From Marivita hallyeonensis (lineage in GTDB: Bacteria; Pseudomonadota; Alphaproteobacteria; Rhodobacterales; Rhodobacteraceae), in the NCBI RefSeq assembly GCF_900129875.1, contig NZ_FQXC01000008.1:21216-85215 (forward strand): DNA of 64,000 bases, in the 5' to 3' direction. The position numbers were made by a program, and so were the translations under genes. This document shows positions 29,006 to 37,913 of this stretch, piece after piece; position 1 is the stretch's first letter, and each line of letters opens with the position of its first letter. Under the pieces are notes generated by a model. It was not told the origin of the DNA and made no database searches. It was given only the letters and a program-made list of their open reading frames with translations.

Positions 29006-29125
29006 TAAAAAACTCTCCCGGTCAAAAAATGAAATATCTGATCAAGGTACGCCTGCGCCCTGAGTCGAGCAAGACATTGGTCATCGATGCCTTTCTTGCG
29101 GACGTGGGCCAACTGAAATGGCCTT

Positions 29126-29187
29126 CGTGAAAATTCTTCTTGAAATTTCACCTTGACTGTCGTGAAAATCGGGCAAGAATTTTCACG
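29126..29187. promoter_or_regulatory. Tandem dyads upstream of the XRE-cupin gene
   Basis: Dyad 1: CGTGAAAAT (29161-29169) and ATTTTCACG (29179-29187), perfect 9-bp arms, 9-nt spacer. Dyad 2: GTGAAAATTC (29127-29136) and GAAATTTCAC (29142-29151), one mismatch, 5-nt spacer. Centres are 35 bp apart, and a TTGACT -35-like hexamer (29154-29159) lies between them. They end 8 bp before the XRE-cupin ATG, which suggests autoregulation of this gene and of the run behind it. Confidence 0.6.
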
Positions 29188-29195
29188 GACGACTC

Positions 29196-29768
29196 ATGCA
29201 GCACGATCCGATTCTGCACAACAAGACGCTGGGCGCCGATCTTCGGGCTCTTCGTAAGGCGCGTGGGTTGACTTTGCAGGACATCGCGACTGCCCTTGAC
29301 CGCTCGGTCGGATGGGTCAGCCAGGTGGAGCGTGACCTTTCGGAGCCATCGGTCACTGACCTGCGGCACATCGCGAAACTTCTGGACGTGCCTGTCTCGC
29401 TTCTGTTCGGGCACGCCAATGTCGCGGCCGAAGAAGCCGGGATCATCGTGCGGGCCGGGGCGCGTCGGCCGATTGGAAGCGGCGCATCCGGACTGGTCGA
29501 GGAGCTTCTCTCTCCGGACCTCTCGGATGATTTCGAGATGGTACACTCCACCTTCCAACCGCATAGCCGCATCGGCGAAGTGGTCACGCGCCCGACGCAG
29601 GAGGTCGGGTATCTGGTCTCGGGCAGGCTGGATCTGGTGATCAGCGATCGTAAATTTACGCTCGATCCCGGCGACAGCTTCCGCATCAAGGCCGAGCCGT
29701 TTGAATGGATCAATCCCTACGATGAGCCTGCTGTCGCCATCTGGGTGATTGCTCCGCCGGTGTATTGA
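29196..29768 (+). CDS. XRE-family regulator with C-terminal cupin domain
   Basis: 190 residues. Helix-turn-helix at about 12-66 (LTLQDIATALDRSVGWVSQVERDLSEPS type) and a cupin_2 beta barrel at about 110-188 (VGYLVSGRLDLVI and LDPGDSFRI). This class senses small amines or amino acids and controls their catabolism. Two dyads lie directly upstream. The co-directional genes that follow, with gaps of 31, 3 and 10 bp and then overlaps, are the likely target operon. Confidence 0.9.
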   Translation: MQHDPILHNKTLGADLRALRKARGLTLQDIATALDRSVGWVSQVERDLSEPSVTDLRHIAKLLDVPVSLLFGHANVAAEEAGIIVRAGARRPIGSGASGLVEELLSPDLSDDFEMVHSTFQPHSRIGEVVTRPTQEVGYLVSGRLDLVISDRKFTLDPGDSFRIKAEPFEWINPYDEPAVAIWVIAPPVY

Positions 29769-29799
29769 TGGTCGGGACGCAGGATTTGGGAGAACGCCG

Positions 29800-30177
29800 A
29801 TGAGCCTGACAGGAAGCTGCCTCTGCGGTGCGGTTACCTACACCGCGACTGGAACGCCGGGCGCACCTGCAGCCTGTCATTGCACGCAATGCCGCAAACA
29901 ATCCGGCCACGTCTGGGCGTCATCCTACCTTGAAGACGGAACGCTGGAGATCGCCGGCGACGTTCGGTGGTTCCAGTCTTCTGAAAAAGCCCGGCGCGGG
30001 TTTTGCCCGACCTGCGGGTCGGCGCTGTTCTGGGATCACGAAGACGACCCGTTCGTCTGTTTTTCGACCGGATCGATTGACGGACCCACCGGACTGAAAC
30101 TGCGTGGGCATATCCATACCCGGACCAAGGGCGACTATTACGAGATCAACCCCAATGACGCGCAACGGGAAGAGTGA
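29800..30177 (+). CDS. GFA-family protein (Mss4-like zinc fold)
   Basis: 125 residues from ATG 29800. Zinc ligands are clear: SCLCGAV, ACHCTQCRKQSG and FCPTCGS, the pattern of the glutathione-dependent formaldehyde-activating (GFA/CENP-V) family. The name is historic and catalysis is not proven for most members, but a formaldehyde-handling role fits the demethylation enzymes downstream, which can release formaldehyde. Confidence 0.9.
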   Translation: MSLTGSCLCGAVTYTATGTPGAPAACHCTQCRKQSGHVWASSYLEDGTLEIAGDVRWFQSSEKARRGFCPTCGSALFWDHEDDPFVCFSTGSIDGPTGLKLRGHIHTRTKGDYYEINPNDAQREE

Positions 30178-30180
30178 CGT

Positions 30181-30804
30181 ATGATCGATCTCGCCCTGTC
30201 CATTCCGCTTCTGACTTACGCGACCTTCATGGGGGCTGCATTTCTTCTGTTTCTGACCCCCGGCGCGGACATGATGTTCACGATTGCCAGCGGCATGCGG
30301 GGCGGAGCGGGATCAGGCATTGCGGCGGCGTGGGGGATCAGCCTCGGGTCGCTCTGCCATGCCGCGATGACTGCTGCAGGACTGGCCGTGCTGCTTGCGG
30401 CCTATCCCGTGGTCTATGACGGCATCCGGTATCTGGGTGCCGCGTATCTTTTGTGGCTCGCCTGGCAGGCGTGGCACGACACCAGTGCGGTGACCGAGCG
30501 TCGCGGAGCCACCGAGATCCGGCGTGCGTTCGGACGTGCGTTTTTGACCAACCTGCTGAACCCGAAAGTCGCGTTGTTCGTCCTCGCCTTCTTTCCGCAA
30601 TTCGCGGATCCGGCGCTAGGGCCCGTCTGGCAGCAAATCCTGATCCTTGGTGTCCTGATGGCCGTCTGTGGCGGCGTTATGTATTCCGGACTGGGTGCCT
30701 TTGCGGGCTTGGCGGCTGCCCAGATGCGGCGCGCGTCCCGTTGGATGGGCAAAGCGTCAGCCCTTGTTTTCGGCGGCCTGGCCGTCCGTATTGCCCTTGA
30801 TTGA
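30181..30804 (+). CDS. LysE/RhtB-family amino-acid exporter
   Basis: 207 residues, six hydrophobic segments, N-terminal FLLFLTPGADMMFTIASG of the RhtB family and central FLTNLLNPKVALFVLAFFPQF. Inner-membrane exporter of amino acids or analogues. It starts 3 bp after the GFA gene. In this operon it may vent excess glycine, homoserine or a methylated intermediate, which is inference. Confidence 0.92.
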   Translation: MIDLALSIPLLTYATFMGAAFLLFLTPGADMMFTIASGMRGGAGSGIAAAWGISLGSLCHAAMTAAGLAVLLAAYPVVYDGIRYLGAAYLLWLAWQAWHDTSAVTERRGATEIRRAFGRAFLTNLLNPKVALFVLAFFPQFADPALGPVWQQILILGVLMAVCGGVMYSGLGAFAGLAAAQMRRASRWMGKASALVFGGLAVRIALD

Positions 30805-30814
30805 GGAGAGACCC

Positions 30815-33274
30815 ATGTCCGATTTTCCGACCACAGCCCGCGTCGTCATCATCGGTGGCGGCGTTGTCGGCACGTCTTCGCTGTATCATCTGGCGAAGGC
30901 GGGCTGGACCGACTGCGTCCTTCTGGAAAAGAACGAACTGACCGCCGGGTCGACATGGCACGCTGCGGGCAACTGCCCGTCCTTCAGCACCTCATGGGCC
31001 ATCATGAACATGCAGCGCTATTCGCTGTCGCTCTATCGCACATTGGCGGACGAGGTCGATTACCCGATGAATTATCACGTCACCGGATCGATCCGTCTTG
31101 GCCACAGCAAAGAACGCGTGATGGAGTTCGAGCGAGCGCGATCCATGGGGCGCTATCAGGGCATGAACCTTGAGATGATGCAGGTCAGCGATCTGAAGGA
31201 CCGCTATCCGTTTCTCGAAACGCACGACCTTGCCGGTGCGCTCTATGATCCCGACGACGGGGATATCGATCCGGCACAGCTGACACAGGCTCTGGCCAAG
31301 GGCGCGCGCCAGATGGGCGCGCGGATCGAACGGTTCTGTCCGGCAACCGGCGTGAGCCGCGAGAACGGCGAGTGGATCGTGCACACCGACAAGGGCGATA
31401 TCCGCAGCGAATATGTGGTGAATGCGGCCGGCTACTACGCCCAGCGCGTCGGCGAATGGTTCAAACCCTATGGCGGGCGCACGGTGCCGATGGCGGTGAT
31501 GAGCCACCAGTTCTTCCTGACCGAAGAGATCCCGGAACTGAAGGAGTGGAGCCTTGAGAACGGCAAGCTGCCGCTCCTGCGCGACGTAGACAGCTCTTAC
31601 TACCTTCGGCAGGAAAAGTACGGTCTGAACCTTGGACCGTACGAACGGAACTGCAAGGCGCACTGGGTCACCCCCGACGATCCGATGCCGGACGATTTCA
31701 GCTTCCAACTCTTCCCAGACGATCTGGAGCGGCTTGAATGGTACATCGAAGACGCGATGGCGCGCGTGCCGCTTTTGGGGACGGGCGGCGTCGGCCGCAA
31801 TATCAACGGTCCGATCCCCTATGCGCCCGACGGTCTGCCTTTGATCGGTCCAATGCCGGGAGTCCCGAACGCCTTTGAGGCCTGCGTGTTTACCTTCGGG
31901 ATCACGCAAGGCGGTGGCGCGGGCAAGGTGCTTGCCGAATGGGTCACCGAAGGACAGACCGAGTGGGACATGTGGGCCGTCGATCCACGCCGTTACACCG
32001 ATTACACCGATCAGGATTACTGCAACCAGAAGGCTATCGAGGTGTACGGCCACGAATACGCGATGCATTTCCCGCATCACGAATGGCCCGCCGGGCGGGA
32101 CAAAAAGCTGTCGCCGGTGCATGACCGCGTGGTCGAAATGGGCGGCGTCATGGGGGCCTATAACGGTTGGGAACGCGCCAATTGGTTCGCGCAGCCGGGC
32201 GACGATACGTCCGAGGAAACCACGCAGACCTGGGGCCGATCCGGCCCATGGGAACAGCGCGTGCGCGAGGAATGTGAGGCGGTGCGGGATACGGCGGGTC
32301 TGCTCGACCTGCCCGGGTTCTCACGTTACCGGCTGAAAGGCCCCGGCGCGGCAGAGTTCCTGCGCGTGCTGTGTGCGGGGGGCATTCCGAAGGTCGGCCG
32401 AATCGGGCTGCTCTATTTCGCGGACATGCGCGGGCGGATCGTGACCGAGATGTCGGCGATGCGTCTGGACGAGGATGATTTCTTCCTCATCACCGCGGCG
32501 GCGGCGCAATGGCATGATTTCGAATGGCTGCAGAAGCACCGGCCTTCGGACGCCGCATTCACCCTGACGGATGCCACCCGCGATTTCTCGTGCCAGATCC
32601 TGACCGGGCCGAAATCGCGCGACATCCTGTCGTCTCTGACGTCCGCCGATCTGACCCAGCCGTGGCTGAGCCACCAGTCGGCGCAAATCGGCGACACTTG
32701 GGTTCAGTTGGTGCGCGTGTCTTTCGCCGGGGAACTGGGTTGGGAGGTGCACAGCCAGATCGCGGACACGGCAGTTGCCTTCGATGCGCTCTGGCAGGCC
32801 GGTCAGCCGCATGGGATGAAGCCGTTTGGAATGTACGCGCTCAACTCGTTGCGTCTTGAGAAAGGGTACCGCGCTTGGAAAGGCGATCTGTCGACCGACT
32901 ATTCGCTGCTCGAAGGCGGGCTGGACCGATTCATCAAACTCGACAAACCGCAGGATTTTCCGGGCAAGGCCGCTTTGCTGAACGAAAAGCAGCAGGGCGT
33001 GAGGAAGCGTTTCGTCACCATGACAGTCGAGGCGAACGGCTGCGATGCGCCGTACATGTCGACGGTCTGGCATGACGGAAAGGTCGTAGGGGAAACCACG
33101 AGCGGCGGTTGGGGGTACCGGGTGAACAAGTCGATCGCGCTGGGCATGGTCCGTACCGATCTAAGCACGCCGGGGACCGAGCTGGTGGTCGATATCTTCG
33201 GCCAGATGTGCCGGGCGACGGTTCAGAAGGATGAGCCGCTTTGGGATCCGCAGAACGAACGGCTGCGCGCATGA
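30815..33274 (+). CDS. FAD-dependent demethylase with GcvT domain (dimethylglycine/sarcosine dehydrogenase-like), copy A
   Basis: 819 residues from ATG 30815 (GAGGAGAG upstream). N-terminal DAO-type FAD domain (IIGGGVVGTSS, GSTWHAAGN with the His that carries FAD covalently in DMGDH), then a FAO-type linker and a C-terminal GcvT folate domain and barrel (about 430-815; LGWEVHSQIADTA, NSLRLEKGYRAWKGD). Removes an N-methyl group and loads it on tetrahydrofolate. The sequence after the FAD His (NCPSFSTSW) differs from copy B, so the substrate probably differs. ATGA overlap with the next gene. Confidence 0.88.
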   Translation: MSDFPTTARVVIIGGGVVGTSSLYHLAKAGWTDCVLLEKNELTAGSTWHAAGNCPSFSTSWAIMNMQRYSLSLYRTLADEVDYPMNYHVTGSIRLGHSKERVMEFERARSMGRYQGMNLEMMQVSDLKDRYPFLETHDLAGALYDPDDGDIDPAQLTQALAKGARQMGARIERFCPATGVSRENGEWIVHTDKGDIRSEYVVNAAGYYAQRVGEWFKPYGGRTVPMAVMSHQFFLTEEIPELKEWSLENGKLPLLRDVDSSYYLRQEKYGLNLGPYERNCKAHWVTPDDPMPDDFSFQLFPDDLERLEWYIEDAMARVPLLGTGGVGRNINGPIPYAPDGLPLIGPMPGVPNAFEACVFTFGITQGGGAGKVLAEWVTEGQTEWDMWAVDPRRYTDYTDQDYCNQKAIEVYGHEYAMHFPHHEWPAGRDKKLSPVHDRVVEMGGVMGAYNGWERANWFAQPGDDTSEETTQTWGRSGPWEQRVREECEAVRDTAGLLDLPGFSRYRLKGPGAAEFLRVLCAGGIPKVGRIGLLYFADMRGRIVTEMSAMRLDEDDFFLITAAAAQWHDFEWLQKHRPSDAAFTLTDATRDFSCQILTGPKSRDILSSLTSADLTQPWLSHQSAQIGDTWVQLVRVSFAGELGWEVHSQIADTAVAFDALWQAGQPHGMKPFGMYALNSLRLEKGYRAWKGDLSTDYSLLEGGLDRFIKLDKPQDFPGKAALLNEKQQGVRKRFVTMTVEANGCDAPYMSTVWHDGKVVGETTSGGWGYRVNKSIALGMVRTDLSTPGTELVVDIFGQMCRATVQKDEPLWDPQNERLRA

Positions 33275-33690
33275 GCGACGGTCGTCCGGATCGCGCAGCC
33301 GACTGGCAGGACACCCACGCCGGGCCTGTTGCCTCTGATTACCGGACCGCGCGCCAAGCGTTCGATGCCGGGTTCGCCAACATGCCACGTTGGGTCGATG
33401 GGGCCATGAGCGCACGCAATGCGATCGTGCGCCGGTTCGGACTTGTCACGGGCGAAGAGGGCGCGGGCGTCATGACCCGGTTGCCTGTGTGGCGCGAGAC
33501 GTCGGACGTGTTCGAGACCGGACTTGTGGACAAGCACCTGACTTTTTCAATCGAAACCCGCCTTTCCACCGGCCATGTCGCGGCGACGACGCGGATCTGG
33601 TTCAACCACTGGGCCGGGCGACTGTATCTTGGCATCGTAATGATCCCGCACAAGATCATCATGCGCCATATCGTGAGGTCTTTGGCATGA
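33271..33690 (+). CDS. DUF2867-family protein
   Basis: 139 residues from ATG 33271, which overlaps the stop of the preceding gene (ATGA). It matches DUF2867: DVFETGLVDKHLTFSIETRL and the C-terminal GRLYLGIVMIPHKIIMRHIVRS. Function unknown; the fold is thought to be related to START/SRPBCC-like proteins. Its stop overlaps the start of the methyltransferase, so it is a fixed part of the operon. Confidence 0.8.
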   Translation: MSDGRPDRAADWQDTHAGPVASDYRTARQAFDAGFANMPRWVDGAMSARNAIVRRFGLVTGEEGAGVMTRLPVWRETSDVFETGLVDKHLTFSIETRLSTGHVAATTRIWFNHWAGRLYLGIVMIPHKIIMRHIVRSLA

Positions 33691-34568
33691 CGGAAATCAC
33701 CTTGCTCGATGGCGGCATGGGTCAGGAACTGGTCCGGCGCTCGGGCGCGAAGCCCACGCCGCTTTGGGCGACGCAAGTCATGATCGACGCGCCGCACATC
33801 GTGCGCGAAGTGCATGACGATTACTTCAAGGCGGGTGCGGATGTTTTGACCACCAACACCTACGCCGTCCATCGCGACCGTCTTGCCGGTACGCAGTTCG
33901 AAGACCGATTCGAAGAGTTGCACCGCGTGGCTCTCGACATGGCGCTGGCGGCGCGTGATGCGCATGGCGCCGGGCTTATCGCGGGGAGCATCGGACCCCT
34001 CGGGCAGTCTTACCGCGCGGATGTGCAGCCGGAGCACGAGAAGGCGGTCGCGCTTTTCGATGAGGTCGCGCGCCTGATTGCCCCTGATTGTGACGTGCTG
34101 CTTCTGGAGACCGTCGCCTCTGTTGCGCAGGCGCGTGCTGCGCTGGAGGCGACAGTCCCACATCGAAAGCCTGTCTGGATCGCCTTCACGGTGGATGACG
34201 AGGATGGCACGCGCCTGCGGTCGGGCGAACTGCTGTCCGACGCCGTTGCGGCCTCCGGCAGCGCGGCGGCATTGCTCGCCAACTGTTCGGCTCCCGAAGC
34301 GATGCCAGCCGCTTTGGATATGCTCGGAAGCGCGGGCAAACCCACCGGGGCCTACGCCAACGCTTTCACCCAGATCACGAAGGACTTCCTCAAGGCCAAA
34401 CCAACCGTCGACGCGCTGACAGCGCGCCGGGACATGGGGCCAGGGGTTTACGCCGATCACGCCCAGATCTGGGCGGATCACGGGGCGACGCTTATCGGCG
34501 GATGCTGCGAAACCGGCCCGGCGCATATCGCCGAGCTCGCCCGCCGTTTCAAGAAACGGGCTGCCTGA
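33687..34568 (+). CDS. Homocysteine S-methyltransferase family protein (betaine-homocysteine type)
   Basis: 293 residues from ATG 33687 (ATGA overlap). TIM-barrel methyltransferase with the N-terminal LLDGGMGQEL, the TNTYAVHRDRL segment and the three zinc Cys in LLANCSAPEA and LIGGCCETGP. Likely moves a methyl group from glycine betaine or S-methylmethionine to homocysteine. Between two dimethylglycine-dehydrogenase-like genes, a betaine substrate is the best guess: its product would be dimethylglycine. Confidence 0.88.
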   Translation: MTEITLLDGGMGQELVRRSGAKPTPLWATQVMIDAPHIVREVHDDYFKAGADVLTTNTYAVHRDRLAGTQFEDRFEELHRVALDMALAARDAHGAGLIAGSIGPLGQSYRADVQPEHEKAVALFDEVARLIAPDCDVLLLETVASVAQARAALEATVPHRKPVWIAFTVDDEDGTRLRSGELLSDAVAASGSAAALLANCSAPEAMPAALDMLGSAGKPTGAYANAFTQITKDFLKAKPTVDALTARRDMGPGVYADHAQIWADHGATLIGGCCETGPAHIAELARRFKKRAA

Positions 34569-34647
34569 TGCGCGCGGCCGGGCTTCTTCTTTTCAAAAAT
34601 ATGCACGGCGCTGACCGCGCCACACGAGTTGGTTCCGGAGGTTCCAC

Positions 34648-37092
34648 ATGACCCTTCCCACACACGCCCGCGCCGTCATCATTGGCGGCGGCGTTATCGG
34701 CTGCTCGGTCGCCTACCATCTTGCCAAGCTCGGCTGGACCGATGTGGTGCTTCTGGAACGCAAGCAACTTACCTCCGGCACGACATGGCACGCTGCCGGT
34801 CTGATCGGGCAATTGCGTGCGTCGTCCAACATGACGAAACTCGCGAAATACACCGCCGATCTTTATGCAAGCATCGAAGCGGAAACCGGCGTCGCCACCG
34901 GGTTTCGGCAGGTCGGCTCGATCTCGGTCGCGCTGACCACGGAACGGCACGAGGAACTGCGCCGGAGCGCGGCAATGGCGCGGGCGTTCGGGGTGCCGGT
35001 TGAGGAAATCGACACCGCTGAGATCAAGGCGAAATACCCGCATCTGAACACCGACGGTGTTGTTGGTGGCGTCTACCTGCCAAGCGATGGGCAAGGCGAT
35101 CCCGCCAATATCGCGCTTGCGATGGCCAAGGGCGCACGTCAGCGCGGCGCGCTGATTTTTGAGCGAACAAAGGCCACTGGCGTTGCGCGAGACGGGCGGC
35201 GGATCACGTCTGTGGAATGGGAAGCCGAAGACGGATCGTCCGGCACGATCACCTGCGATCACGTCGTCAACTGCGCCGGTATGTGGGGGCGCGAGATTGG
35301 GCAAATGCTGGGCGTGAATGTCCCGTTGCAGGCGTGTGAGCACTTCTACATCGTGTCCGAGCCCATCGCAGAGCTGCAAAGCCTACCCGTGCTGCGGGTG
35401 CCTGACGAATGCGCCTATTACAAGGAAGATGCGGGCAAGATGATGCTTGGCGCGTTTGAGCCTGTCTCAAAACCGTGGGCGTTGGGCGGCATTCCGGAGG
35501 GCTTCGAATTTGATCAGTTGCCCGAGGATTTCGACCATTTCGAGCCGATCCTAGAAGCTGCGGTAAATCGCATGCCCATGTTGGCCGAGGCGGGCATTCA
35601 TACGTTTTTCAACGGTCCGGAAAGTTTCACACCCGACAATGCCTACCACCTTGGCCAGGCGCGCGAGATGGACAATGTGTGGGTCGCCGCCGGGTTCAAC
35701 TCCATTGGTATCCAGTCGGCGGGCGGCGCGGGCATGGCGCTGGCGCAGTGGATGGAGGACGGTGAGAAACCGTTCGACCTGGGCGATGTGGACATCGCAC
35801 GGGTCCAGCCATTCCAGAGCAATCGGCGCTTTCTGAAAGAGCGCGTGACCGAGACGCTGGGCCTGCTTTATGCGGACCATTATCCCTATCGCCAGAAAGC
35901 CACCGCGCGCGGGGTGCGGCGGACGCCGTTCTACAATCACTTGCTGCAACACGGCGCGGTCATGGGCGAAGTCGCGGGGTGGGAAAGGGCCAACTGGTTC
36001 GCGCGCAACGGGCAAACACCGGACTACGCGTACAGTTGGAAGCGGCAGAATTTCTTTGGCAATGTCGCCGAAGAACACAAGGCCCTCCGAGAGAACGTCG
36101 GCATGTACGACATGTCGTCCTTCGGCAAGATCCGGGTCGAGGGGCCGGATGCCGAGGCGTTTCTGAACCATGTCGGCGGCGGTGATTTCTCGGTTCCCGT
36201 GGGCAAGATCGTCTACACGCAATTCCTTAATTCACGTGGCGGGATCGAGGCGGATGTGACCGTGACCCGGCTGTCCGAAACAGCGTATCTGGTGGTCACA
36301 CCTGCCGCGACACGCGCCGCCGATCAGACGTGGATGCAACGGCAGGTTGGTGAGTTCCGCGTGGTTCTGACGGATGTGACCGCGGGTGAAGGTGTGTTGG
36401 CGATCATGGGCCCGAATGCGCGCAAGCTGATGCAGCTTGTATCGCCCAACGACTTCAGCAACGACGCCAACCCTTTCGGCACAGCGCAGGAGATCGAGAT
36501 CGGTCTCGGCGTCGCGCGGGCGCATCGGGTGTCCTATGTCGGCGAGCTTGGCTGGGAAATCTACGTCTCGACCGATCAGGCGAGCCACGTTTTCGAGACG
36601 CTGTTCGAGGCCGGCGAAGAGGTCGGACTGACACTCTGTGGCATGCATGCTATGGACACCTGCCGCATCGAAAAAGCCTTCCGTCATTTTGGCCACGACA
36701 TCACCTGCGAGGACAATGTGCTCGAAGCCGGACTTGGCTTTGCAGTCAAAACGTCCAAAGCCGATTTCATCGGGCGGGACGCGGTGTTGCGCAAGAAAGA
36801 GGCGGGGCTCGATCAGAGACTGGTGCAGTTCCGGCTGACCGACCCTGAACCGCTCTTGTATCACCACGAGCCGATCCTGCGGGATGGCGAGATCGTAGGC
36901 TACCTGAGTTCAGGAGCCTACGGACATCACCTTGGAGGCGCGATCGGACTTGGCTACGTGCCTTGCAGCGGCGAGAGTGCGGACCAGGTGCTGGCGTCGG
37001 CCTATGAGATCGATGTGGCCGGAACACGCGTCGGCGCGGAGGTTTCCCTGAAGCCGATGTACGACCCCGCGTCCGCGCGGGTCAGAGCGTGA
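34648..37092 (+). CDS. FAD-dependent demethylase with GcvT domain (dimethylglycine dehydrogenase-like), copy B
   Basis: 814 residues, site TCCGGAGGTTCC upstream. Same architecture as copy A: FAD motif IIGGGVIGCSVAYHL, TSGTTWHAAGL with the covalent-FAD His as in mammalian DMGDH, then GcvT (VGELGWEIYVSTD; DTCRIEKAFRHFGHD). Closer than copy A to the classic DMGDH/sarcosine dehydrogenase motif. It is 79 bp after the methyltransferase and closes the run. Probable step: dimethylglycine or sarcosine demethylation with methylene-THF formation. Confidence 0.9.
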   Translation: MTLPTHARAVIIGGGVIGCSVAYHLAKLGWTDVVLLERKQLTSGTTWHAAGLIGQLRASSNMTKLAKYTADLYASIEAETGVATGFRQVGSISVALTTERHEELRRSAAMARAFGVPVEEIDTAEIKAKYPHLNTDGVVGGVYLPSDGQGDPANIALAMAKGARQRGALIFERTKATGVARDGRRITSVEWEAEDGSSGTITCDHVVNCAGMWGREIGQMLGVNVPLQACEHFYIVSEPIAELQSLPVLRVPDECAYYKEDAGKMMLGAFEPVSKPWALGGIPEGFEFDQLPEDFDHFEPILEAAVNRMPMLAEAGIHTFFNGPESFTPDNAYHLGQAREMDNVWVAAGFNSIGIQSAGGAGMALAQWMEDGEKPFDLGDVDIARVQPFQSNRRFLKERVTETLGLLYADHYPYRQKATARGVRRTPFYNHLLQHGAVMGEVAGWERANWFARNGQTPDYAYSWKRQNFFGNVAEEHKALRENVGMYDMSSFGKIRVEGPDAEAFLNHVGGGDFSVPVGKIVYTQFLNSRGGIEADVTVTRLSETAYLVVTPAATRAADQTWMQRQVGEFRVVLTDVTAGEGVLAIMGPNARKLMQLVSPNDFSNDANPFGTAQEIEIGLGVARAHRVSYVGELGWEIYVSTDQASHVFETLFEAGEEVGLTLCGMHAMDTCRIEKAFRHFGHDITCEDNVLEAGLGFAVKTSKADFIGRDAVLRKKEAGLDQRLVQFRLTDPEPLLYHHEPILRDGEIVGYLSSGAYGHHLGGAIGLGYVPCSGESADQVLASAYEIDVAGTRVGAEVSLKPMYDPASARVRA

Positions 37093-37213
37093 TCCGCATG
37101 AGCCGCTTGCCCCACCCGTGAAGTCTTCGGAGAAGATTTCAGATTGTCCCTAGTAAATTCTTAAACGGCGGCGAGACCTTGCCGCGCGCGGGCGGGCTGC
37201 GTAGATCGGGCGC

Positions 37214-37858
37214 ATGACGGATTACGCGCCCCCCGACACCCCGCTGGATATCCTGCACGAGGATCACGAGATCCTCGTGGTGAACAAGCCAGCTGGCCTT
37301 TTGTCAGTGCCCGGAAAGGGGCCGGAACTGGCCGATTGCCTGATTGCGCGGCTTGAGGCAGCCTACCCGCAAGTGCTTCTGGTGCATCGGCTTGATCGGG
37401 ACACGTCTGGTGTCATGGTGTTCGGGTTGACGCCTCATGCGCAACGGCATCTTGGGCTGCAGTTCGAAAAACGTCAGACCAAGAAACGCTACGTGGCGCG
37501 GGTGGCCGGTTTGTTGAAAGCAAAAACCGGAACGGTCGATTTGCCCTTAATCGTCGATTGGCCGAACCGTCCGTTGCAGAAGGTGGATCACGAGACCGGC
37601 AAGCCCGCCGTGACGGAGTGGCGCGTGCTCAAGGCCGGTGATGACGAAAGCCGGGTTCAGCTCTTCCCGCAGACCGGGCGCAGCCACCAATTGCGCGTGC
37701 ATATGCTGGCTCTGGGACATCCAATCCTTGGCGATCCGCTCTACGCCCCCGAGACGGCGGACCGCTACCCGCGCATGATGTTGCACGCGGAAGAGTTACG
37801 TCTGCGCCATCCGGACGGGGGGCGTGGCATGACATTTCGGGTCACAGCCCCGTTTTAG
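37214..37858 (+). CDS. RluA-family pseudouridine synthase
   Basis: 214 residues. Catalytic Asp lies in VHRLDRDTSGVM; other family motifs are NKPAGLLSVPGKG, KRYVARV and LFPQTGRSHQLRVHMLALGHPILGD. No S4 domain, so it resembles RluA (23S rRNA U746 / tRNA U32) more than RluC/D. Exact target not decided. Ends just before a hairpin repeat. Confidence 0.92.
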   Translation: MTDYAPPDTPLDILHEDHEILVVNKPAGLLSVPGKGPELADCLIARLEAAYPQVLLVHRLDRDTSGVMVFGLTPHAQRHLGLQFEKRQTKKRYVARVAGLLKAKTGTVDLPLIVDWPNRPLQKVDHETGKPAVTEWRVLKAGDDESRVQLFPQTGRSHQLRVHMLALGHPILGDPLYAPETADRYPRMMLHAEELRLRHPDGGRGMTFRVTAPF

Positions 37859-37864
37859 GGTGTC

Positions 37865-37886
37865 GGTCGGACAGATTTGTCCGACC
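37865..37886. repeat. GGTCGGAC hairpin repeat, copy 2
   Basis: GGTCGGAC (37865-37872), loop AGATTT, GTCCGACC (37879-37886). Same stem as copy 1 at 23964-23987, a loop sharing the TTT end, and again between convergent genes, 6 bp after the rluA-type stop. Confidence 0.65.
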
Positions 37887-37913
37887 TGCGGCGCCCCGCG
37901 AGCGAGGTCTGGT

